Source of the DNA: Pseudomonadota bacterium
GTDB lineage: Bacteria; Pseudomonadota; Gammaproteobacteria; Steroidobacterales; Steroidobacteraceae
Assembly: GCA_021779875.1 (NCBI GenBank)
Contig: JAJXZV010000118.1
Span: forward strand, 1-10,978
Direction of reading: 5' to 3'
DNA: 10,978 nucleotides
Each line of letters opens with the position of its first letter. Within the stretch, counting starts at the first letter, position 1. This document shows, one piece after another, positions 6,954 to 10,978 of the stretch. The position numbers were made by a program, and so were the translations under genes. Below the pieces are notes generated by a model, which did no database searches, was not told the DNA's origin, and saw nothing but the letters and a program-made list of their open reading frames with translations.

Positions 6954-7344
6954 CCGTGACCTCGTCCACGAAATAGCGGGTGTCGCCGAAGCAGTCGGTC
7001 GGCACGCCGCGATGCTCGGTGTAGTGCAGCCGCACGCCGCGCCCCACGGTCTTGCCGAGGTCGGCCGCCACGGCGGGGTCGCGCACGCTGAATTCCCAGA
7101 TCTGCGGCGAGACGCCGGCGACGATGAACTGCGCGAGCTCGCCCTCGTAGGTCTTGCAGAGCCAGCCCTTGCGCGAGAATTTCTGCAGCACGCCGGCGCG
7201 CACGCCGTCCGAGTAGGGCCAGGAGAGCGTGAGCCAGGTCCACAGCGCCAGCGCGACGCCGGCGGCGAGCAGCAGGACGAGCAGGGCGCGGAGGAAGCCG
7301 CCGGAGGCGCGGCGCGGCGCGGGGTTCGGGATCGGCTGGGTCAT
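6913..7344 (-). CDS. Membrane-anchored conserved hypothetical protein
   Basis: 143 residues. One hydrophobic helix (about 17-43) follows a short Pro/Arg tail, leaving a globular domain outside the cytoplasm. That domain starts with YSDGVRAGVLQKFSRKGW and continues LCKTYEGEL (about 45-70), then WEFSVRD and VRLHYTEHRGVPTDCFGDTR (about 103-122). I recall this pattern from a widespread bacterial family of unknown function whose members are sometimes mislabelled as 6-phosphogluconate dehydrogenase; nothing here supports that enzyme. Two cysteines (in WLCK and TDCF) could form a disulfide. The last 14 codons lie over the 3' end of the convergent oxidoreductase gene, so the ENARATEPPVR tail may be a recent extension. 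ATG 7344 has no clear Shine-Dalgarno sequence. Divergent from the glycine-zipper gene. Confidence 0.8.
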   Translation of the reverse strand: MTQPIPNPAPRRASGGFLRALLVLLLAAGVALALWTWLTLSWPYSDGVRAGVLQKFSRKGWLCKTYEGELAQFIVAGVSPQIWEFSVRDPAVAADLGKTVGRGVRLHYTEHRGVPTDCFGDTRYFVDEVTVIENARATEPPVR

Positions 7345-7387
7345 CGTGGCGGCACGCCTGCGGCTGGCGAAGGAAGGACTGCGTCAG

Positions 7388-7417
7388 GATATCGCCGCCC
7401 TGTGCGCCTGTCGACAA
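7388..7417 (-). promoter_or_regulatory. Candidate promoter of the 143-residue membrane-anchored protein
   Basis: On the minus strand TTGTCG (7417-7412), an 18-base spacer and GATATC (7393-7388) give a plausible sigma-70 type promoter about 40 bases from the start codon at 7344. The match is moderate. Confidence 0.3.
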
Positions 7418-7432
7418 TCGCCGACACTTGTC
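7409..7432. promoter_or_regulatory. Cluster of TGTC/GACA half-sites, candidate operator
   Basis: The palindrome TGTCGACA (7409-7416) is followed by GACA-CT-TGTC (7423-7432). TGTCG (7409-7413) also pairs with CGACA (7422-7426) across 8 bases. Four half-sites in 24 bases overlap the candidate -35 boxes of both divergent genes, as a shared repressor or activator site would. The binding protein is unknown. Confidence 0.35.
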
Positions 7433-7455
7433 CGCGGCGGGCGAACCCCTAACAT
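7428..7455 (+). promoter_or_regulatory. Candidate promoter of the glycine-zipper gene
   Basis: TTGTCC (7428-7433), a 16-base spacer and TAACAT (7450-7455) resemble a sigma-70 promoter. Transcription would start near 7462, giving a leader of about 70 bases that carries a strong Shine-Dalgarno sequence. Confidence 0.45.
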
Positions 7456-7514
7456 CGTACCCGCGGCGACGGGCGGCGCGGGGGTGCGCGGCCGATGCCG
7501 CCATGGAACAATTC

Positions 7515-7521
7515 GAGGAGG
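7515..7521 (+). promoter_or_regulatory. Ribosome binding site of the glycine-zipper gene
   Basis: GAGGAGG, 10 bases before ATG 7532, is the strongest Shine-Dalgarno sequence in the window. It fixes the start at 7532 although the frame is open further upstream, and suggests high expression. Confidence 0.65.
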
Positions 7522-7531
7522 ATTCAAGAAG

Positions 7532-8062
7532 ATGAACAAGTCATTCGTCGTGGGCGGCGTGCTCGGCGCCATCGTGGTCACCGCGGGCGGCGCGTTCGCC
7601 GGATATCGCATGATGGACTCCCAGCGCGGCGCCGAGGTGCTGAGCGCCCGGGCCATCACCCGCACGGTGCGCACCCCGCATCAGGAGTGCCACGATGAGC
7701 AGGTGATCCGGCAGAAGCCGGTCCAGGACACCAACCGCCTCGCCGGCACCGGCATCGGCGCCGTGGTGGGCGGCCTGCTCGGCCACGAAGTCGGCGGCGG
7801 CAGCGGCAAGGTGCTCGCCACGGTCGCGGGCGCCGCGGCCGGCGGCTACGCCGGCAACAAGATCGAGCAGAAGGTGCAGCAGGGCGAGACCTACACCACC
7901 ACCGAGCAGCGCTGCGCCGTGCTCTACGACACCCACGAAGAGCCCGCCGGGTACGAGGTCGAGTACGAGTACCAGGGCAAGCGCCACCGCGTGCACATGG
8001 ATCACGACCCGGGCAAGCGCCTGCCGGTCAAGGACGGACAGGTGGTGACCGCCTCGACCTGA
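7532..8062 (+). CDS. Glycine-zipper (2TM, 17-kDa surface antigen-like) envelope protein
   Basis: 176 residues. The N-terminal hydrophobic segment (about 5-24, SFVVGGVLGAIVVTAGGAFA) is a signal or anchor without a lipobox Cys. A glycine zipper (about 71-110) contains GTGIGAVVGGLLGHEVGGG and AAAGGYAGNKIEQ, the small-residue spacing of paired membrane helices in this family (related to the Rickettsia 17-kDa antigen and SlyB). The C-terminal part reads GYEVEYEYQGKRHRVHMDHDP, a beta-type domain found in family members. Cys53 and Cys128 flank the zipper and could pair in the periplasm. The role is probably structural or in envelope stress, inferred from the family. The strong ribosome site and separate promoter suggest a well-expressed single gene. 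Confidence 0.88.
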   Translation: MNKSFVVGGVLGAIVVTAGGAFAGYRMMDSQRGAEVLSARAITRTVRTPHQECHDEQVIRQKPVQDTNRLAGTGIGAVVGGLLGHEVGGGSGKVLATVAGAAAGGYAGNKIEQKVQQGETYTTTEQRCAVLYDTHEEPAGYEVEYEYQGKRHRVHMDHDPGKRLPVKDGQVVTAST

Positions 8063-8103
8063 GGCGGTCCCGTGCCCGGCGCGGGGCCCGCGGGCGGGCC
8101 GCC
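8063..8103. terminator. GC-rich hairpin between convergent genes
   Basis: GGCGGTCC (8063-8070) pairs with GGGCCGCC (8096-8103) with one G-T pair; a smaller GCCC/GGGC stem (8074-8077/8084-8087) lies inside. It fills the 44-base gap between two convergent genes, so it could help end both transcripts, but it has no T-run on either strand. Confidence 0.3.
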
Positions 8104-8106
8104 GCG

Positions 8107-9363
8107 TCAGCCGGCGATCAGCAGGCCGGCGAGCGCGAGCAGCAGCGCGGGCGGCATGACCAGGGCACCGATCTTCAGAAAGTCGAGCGCGCTCACGTGC
8201 AGCCCGTCGCGGCGGAGCGCGGCGAGCCAGAGCAGGGTGGCGAGCGACCCGGTCACCGAGAGGTTGGGGCCGAGGTCGACGCCGATGAGCACGGCGCTCG
8301 CGACGGCCGCGGGCAGGTGCGCGTCCTGCACGGCCATGCCGGCGATCAGGCCCGCCGGCAGGTTGTTGGTCAGGTTGCTGAGCGCGCCCACCGCCAACCC
8401 CGCGGCGGCCGCGGCGCCGGGCGCCGAGGAGCGCGCGGCCCCCTGGAGGAGCCCGCCGAGCGCGCGGATGGCGCCCGAGCGATCGAGCGCCTCGACCAGC
8501 ACGAACAGCCCCCCGACCAGCGGAATCACCCCCCAGGAGACGCCGCGCAGGAAGCGCCAGGGCGACACCCGCGCGGCCGAGCACACGACGGCCAGCGTCA
8601 GCAGCGCCGCGAGGCAGGTCGGCAGGCCGAGCGGCCGGTCGAACGCGGAGGCGGCCATGAGCAGCGCCCCGGTCGCGAGGATGGCGCCTGCGGCCGCGCG
8701 GCCGCCGAGGGTGAGCGGCGGCGCCGGCACCTCCGCACCGATCGGGCGGCGCAGCTCCGCCGACTGGGTCGCGCGCAGCACCGCGTAGGTCGCGCCGATC
8801 GACAGCGCCGAGGGCAGGAGGAAGCGCGGCAGCCAGTCGAGCAGCGGCGGCAGGTGCGCGCCGAAGATGACCAGGTTCGCGGGGTTCGAGATCGGCAGCA
8901 CGAAGCTCGCCGCATTGGCGATGAAGGCGCAGATCAGCAGGTACGGGAGCGGGCGCTCGATGCGCGCGGCGCGGGTCACCGCGGCCACGGCGGGGGTCAG
9001 CACCACGGCTGTGGCGTCGTTCGAGAGGAACACCGTGACCAGGATGCCGACCAGGTACACGAGGGTGAACAGGCGCCGCGCCGAACCGCGCGCATGCGCC
9101 GCGGCGTGCGCGGCCAGCCAGTCGAACAAGCCCTCCTGGCGCGCCAGTTCCGCGAGCAGCATCATGCCCGTGAGGAACAGGTACACGTCGACGCCCTTGC
9201 CCGCGCCCTCGAGCGCGGCGCGCGGGGTGAGCAGCCCCGGGACCACCAGCGCGAACGCCCCGCCGAGCGCCCAGACGGGCTCGGGGATCCTGAAGGGGCG
9301 CAGGATCACGCCGGCCGTCGCGGCCGCGGTGATGCCCCAGATGGCGAGCTGCGCGGTGGTCAT
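8107..9363 (-). CDS. ArsB-family membrane transporter (arsenite/antimonite efflux type)
   Basis: 418 residues with about ten to twelve hydrophobic helices, close to ArsB length (about 430). Family landmarks are present in both halves: SNDATAVVLTP (114-124), PISNPANL (157-164), SNLTNNLP (329-336) and GVDLGPNLSVTGS (361-373). ArsB exports arsenite or antimonite in exchange for protons; the wider ion-transporter superfamily also contains Na+/H+ antiporters and dicarboxylate carriers. No arsR, arsC or arsA gene is in the window, so the substrate is inferred from motifs only. ATG 9363 is chosen because upstream in-frame codons run through the tmRNA terminator and tmRNA 3' end. No Shine-Dalgarno sequence is visible. 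TTGCAC at 9402-9397 could be a -35 element, without a clear -10. It lies directly downstream of ssrA on the same strand, beyond the terminator. Confidence 0.85.
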   Translation of the reverse strand: MTTAQLAIWGITAAATAGVILRPFRIPEPVWALGGAFALVVPGLLTPRAALEGAGKGVDVYLFLTGMMLLAELARQEGLFDWLAAHAAAHARGSARRLFTLVYLVGILVTVFLSNDATAVVLTPAVAAVTRAARIERPLPYLLICAFIANAASFVLPISNPANLVIFGAHLPPLLDWLPRFLLPSALSIGATYAVLRATQSAELRRPIGAEVPAPPLTLGGRAAAGAILATGALLMAASAFDRPLGLPTCLAALLTLAVVCSAARVSPWRFLRGVSWGVIPLVGGLFVLVEALDRSGAIRALGGLLQGAARSSAPGAAAAAGLAVGALSNLTNNLPAGLIAGMAVQDAHLPAAVASAVLIGVDLGPNLSVTGSLATLLWLAALRRDGLHVSALDFLKIGALVMPPALLLALAGLLIAG

Positions 9364-9402
9364 GTCAGGTCGGGTCAGCTGGGCGATGCGCGGATCGGGT
9401 GC

Positions 9403-9433
9403 AAGAAAAAGGGCCTGGAGACCGTCCAGGCCC
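9403..9433 (-). terminator. Rho-independent terminator of the tmRNA gene
   Basis: A perfect 9-base-pair stem, GGGCCTGGA (9433-9425) with TCCAGGCCC (9419-9411), and a five-base loop are followed on the minus strand by TTTTTCTT (9410-9403). It starts 8 bases after the tmRNA CCA end and should insulate the ArsB-family gene from ssrA transcription. Confidence 0.92.
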
Positions 9434-9440
9434 TCGCGGT

Positions 9441-9795
9441 TGGTGGAGCCGGGGGGAATCGAACCCCCGTCCATAAGTCCTACGCTTCAAGATCTACGTA
9501 CGTAGCCCTGTCATTTGTTCTCGCCGCGCGCCGACCCGACGGGCAGGGCAAGCGTGCAGCCAGCCCGGTAGCGATTCGCAAGGCGCACCCCGGACCCGTG
9601 TGCCCCACTATCTGGTGAGCGCTACCCCTGAGACGTTCGCACCAGCACGAGCCGGTCAGGGTTCAGCTGCGATTAGGCAGCTAGAGCGTAGTTGTCTTCG
9701 TTGGCAACTATGAGTTTGCAAGTAGTTTAACGAGGTAACTCGCACCTCGGTACGCCCCTGAAGTTTCGCAACCCATGTCGAAACCGGTCGGCCCC
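9441..9795 (-). ncRNA. ssrA: Transfer-messenger RNA (tmRNA)
   Basis: One-piece tmRNA of about 355 nt that rescues stalled ribosomes and tags the nascent chain for proteolysis. The 5' end GGGGCCGACC pairs with the 3' CGGCTCC of the acceptor stem, including the G3-U70 pair that marks alanine charging. The T-arm GGGGG-TTCGATT-CCCCC precedes the discriminator A and an encoded CCA (9443-9441). The tag reading frame resumes at GCC (9705) after TAGTT and ends at TAA (9675-9673). It encodes ANEDNYALAA, against ANDENYALAA in E. coli, keeping the LAA end recognised by ClpXP. The T-rich and GC-rich stretches between are expected to form the pseudoknots, which I did not fold. smpB lies just upstream on the same strand. 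Confidence 0.97.
9673..9705 (-). other. tmRNA proteolysis tag reading frame (ANEDNYALAA)
   Basis: Ten codons plus TAA inside ssrA, starting at the resume codon GCC. The last residues LAA are the ClpX-recognised degron known from other bacteria. Confidence 0.93.
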
Positions 9796-9831
9796 GTATG
9801 ATCGCTCAAGAAACTTCTCGGCAGGGCGGCA

Positions 9832-9861
9832 AGTCTACGCGCTTCCGCCCCCGGGAGCGAA
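9832..9861 (-). promoter_or_regulatory. Possible ssrA promoter
   Basis: On the minus strand TTCGCT (9861-9856), an 18-base spacer and TAGACT (9837-9832) would start transcription about 30 bases before the mature tmRNA 5' end, leaving a leader for RNase P to remove. The -35 match is poor, and read-through from smpB is an alternative. Confidence 0.3.
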
Positions 9862-9884
9862 TCTGGGGGTGGGCGGCGGGGAAT

Positions 9885-10358
9885 TCAACGGCGGTTCGCC
9901 TTCAGGATCCGGCCCTTGTCGCGCTGCCAGTCGCGGTCCTTCTCGGTGGCGCGCTTGTCGTGCTGCTTCTTGCCCTTGGCGAGCCCGATGGCGAGCTTGG
10001 CGCGGCCGTCCTTCCAGTACAGCTCGAGCGGCACCAGGGTGTAGCCGCGCCGCTCGACCGCGCCCACGAGGTGATCGAGCTGGCGGCGCGACAGCAGGAG
10101 CTTGCGGGTGCGGGTGGGGTCGGCGTTGACGTGGGTGGAGGCGGAGCTCAGCGGGTTCAGGTGGGCGCCGAACAGGAAGGCCTCGCCGTTCTTCAGGTAC
10201 ACGTAGGCCTCGGCGATCTGCGCCTTGCCGGCCCGCATGCTCTTGACCTCCCAGCCCATGAGCGACAGTCCCGCCTCGAAGCGCTCCTCGATGAAGTAGT
10301 CGAAGCGCGCCTTGCGGTTGACCGCGATCGGCGGCAGTTTCTCGTCGGTCTTCTTCAC
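9885..10358 (-). CDS. smpB: SsrA-binding protein SmpB
   Basis: 157 residues, normal length for SmpB, which binds the tRNA-like part of tmRNA and brings it to stalled ribosomes. Family signatures include [51 protein letters not shown] and [13 protein letters not shown] in the OB-fold core. The C-terminus is strongly basic ([19 protein letters not shown]), the tail that folds into the mRNA channel in ribosome complexes. The start is GTG at 10358. No Shine-Dalgarno sequence precedes it, but TAGACT (10373-10368) ends 9 bases upstream and could be a -10 element, giving a very short leader. It ends 89 bases before tmRNA on the same strand and is divergent from ratA across 64 bases. Confidence 0.97.
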   Translation of the reverse strand: MKKTDEKLPPIAVNRKARFDYFIEERFEAGLSLMGWEVKSMRAGKAQIAEAYVYLKNGEAFLFGAHLNPLSSASTHVNADPTRTRKLLLSRRQLDHLVGAVERRGYTLVPLELYWKDGRAKLAIGLAKGKKQHDKRATEKDRDWQRDKGRILKANRR

Positions 10359-10385
10359 GGTGCGCGAAGTCTACCGGCTCGCTCG

Positions 10386-10414
10386 TTGTGGCGCCTACGG
10401 TTTTGCCGGAAAAT
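10386..10414 (+). promoter_or_regulatory. Candidate promoter of ratA-rnfH
   Basis: TTGTGG (10386-10391), a 17-base spacer and GAAAAT (10409-10414) lie just upstream of ratA; the -10 ends 8 bases before ATG 10423, so the leader would be only a base or two. An out-of-frame ATG at 10413 falls inside the -10. Confidence 0.4.
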
Positions 10415-10422
10415 GGCGCGCC

Positions 10423-10854
10423 ATGAAAGTCGTCGAGCGCAGCGCCCTCGTGGGCTTCACGCCCGCGCAGATGTTCGCCCTGGTCAATGACGTGGCGCGG
10501 TACCCCGAGTTCCTGCCCTGGTGCACGGCGGCGCGCGCCGAGGACCGGTCGGCCACGGAACGCGTGGCGAGCATCGACGTGGCGCGCGGCCCGCTGCGCA
10601 CGGAGTTCACCACCTGCAACACGTTGCGCCCCGACGAGCAGATCGACATGCGGCTCGTGGCCGGCCCGTTCAAGACGCTCGCCGGCCGCTGGCGCTTCGA
10701 TCCGATCGGCGACCGGGGCGCGCGGGTGTCGTTTCGCATCGAGTTCGAATTCAAGAACCGGCTCACGGCGGCCGCCTTCAACGCGGTCTTCGAGGCGCTG
10801 TGCGGCACGGTGGTCGATGCCTTCGTGCAGCGCGCGCGCCAGATCCACGGCTGA
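10423..10854 (+). CDS. ratA: RatA/COQ10-type START-domain protein
   Basis: 143 residues, full length for the family. The START/SRPBCC fold begins with VERSALVGFTPAQMFALVNDVARYPEF and LPWC, continues with IDVARGPLRTEFTT and ends with the long helix AFNAVFEALCGTVVDAF. E. coli RatA was reported to block association of the ribosomal subunits, while the wider family (Coq10) binds ubiquinone and supports respiration; sequence alone does not decide which role dominates. The neighbours fit the known smpB / ratA-rnfH arrangement. The stop codon overlaps the rnfH start (TGATG), implying translational coupling. No Shine-Dalgarno sequence precedes ATG 10423. Confidence 0.93.
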   Translation: MKVVERSALVGFTPAQMFALVNDVARYPEFLPWCTAARAEDRSATERVASIDVARGPLRTEFTTCNTLRPDEQIDMRLVAGPFKTLAGRWRFDPIGDRGARVSFRIEFEFKNRLTAAAFNAVFEALCGTVVDAFVQRARQIHG

Positions 10855-10978
10855 TGGGGACGGCGACCGGTGAACTCGAGGTGGAGGTGGTGATCGCGCT
10901 GCCCGGCGGGGCGTCGATCGAGACCTGCCGGCTGCCGCCCGGGGCCACCGTGGCCGAGGCGCTGCGGGCCGCGGCGGC
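10854..10978 (+). CDS. rnfH: RnfH family ubiquitin-like protein (RatB), cut by the right edge
   Basis: The first 41 codons are present. The start ATG shares its A with the ratA stop TGA. The readable part, ELEVEVVIALPGGASIE and then LPPGATVAEALRAAA, matches the beta-grasp start of RnfH (UPF0125), where EVAYALP and EGATVEEAI occur in E. coli. Its function is unclear: it is named after the Rnf redox complex operon but often sits with ratA instead, as here. Complete family members have about 95-105 residues, so roughly half the protein lies outside the window. Confidence 0.9.
   Translation, partial: MGTATGELEVEVVIALPGGASIETCRLPPGATVAEALRAAA

Noticed and set aside
7503..7535. Ten-codon upstream frame (MEQFEEDSRR) whose TGA overlaps the glycine-zipper ATG
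   Set aside because: It has no ribosome site of its own and its codons are the Shine-Dalgarno region of the real gene; too short to support as a leader peptide.
9441..9473. Genomic island att site at the tmRNA 3' end
   Set aside because: No second copy of the T-arm/CCA sequence was seen in the window, and there is no integrase gene.
9364..9474. Upstream in-frame extension of the ArsB-family gene (ATG at 9474)
   Set aside because: These codons run through the tmRNA 3' end and its terminator, so they are not protein coding; the start at 9363 begins a normal ArsB N-terminus.

Overview
The window is GC-rich chromosomal DNA (I would guess close to 70% G+C; not counted) with tightly packed genes on both strands. 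It most likely comes from a gammaproteobacterium. Three things point there: a Prc/Tsp protease with the N-terminal domain typical of that group, the smpB-ssrA pair, and smpB facing a divergent ratA-rnfH unit, an arrangement known from enterics and relatives. The tmRNA tag reads ANEDNYALAA, one conservative change from the E. coli tag. No insertion sequence, phage gene, CRISPR array or rRNA gene was seen. Most of the window looks like core genome, with several uncharacterised small proteins in between.

Layout. 1-1591 (-): prc, cut by the left edge so that its C-terminus is missing. 1688-1981 (+): a three-helix 97-residue membrane protein, followed after 17 bases by a PA-domain M28 peptidase-like lipoprotein (1999-3669, +) that appears to lack two active-site residues. 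3666-3890 (-): a 74-residue basic-tailed hypothetical protein whose stop codon overlaps the M28 stop. 4036-5565 (-): an HDOD-GGDEF protein, a predicted diguanylate cyclase. 5662-5982 (-): a 106-residue membrane protein, divergent by 26 bases from a Gfo/Idh/MocA oxidoreductase (6009-6953, +). 6913-7344 (-): a single-helix membrane-anchored hypothetical protein whose 3' end overlaps the oxidoreductase gene. 7532-8062 (+): a glycine-zipper envelope protein. 8107-9363 (-): an ArsB-family transporter. 9441-9795 (-): tmRNA with a textbook terminator. 9885-10358 (-): smpB. 10423-10854 (+): ratA. 10854 to the right edge (+): the start of rnfH.

How they fit together. SmpB and tmRNA form the trans-translation ribosome-rescue system and lie head to tail on the same strand. 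Prc is a periplasmic protease that in E. coli also degrades tmRNA-tagged proteins reaching the periplasm, though no functional link here can be shown from sequence. The left half is otherwise dominated by envelope proteins (Prc, the M28-like lipoprotein, the small membrane proteins, the glycine-zipper protein).

I did not find a convincing new multi-gene system. The best leads are the M28-like lipoprotein with apparently substituted catalytic residues, the very short or absent 5' leaders suggested at two divergent promoter regions, and a cluster of TGTC/GACA half-sites lying over two divergent promoter candidates.
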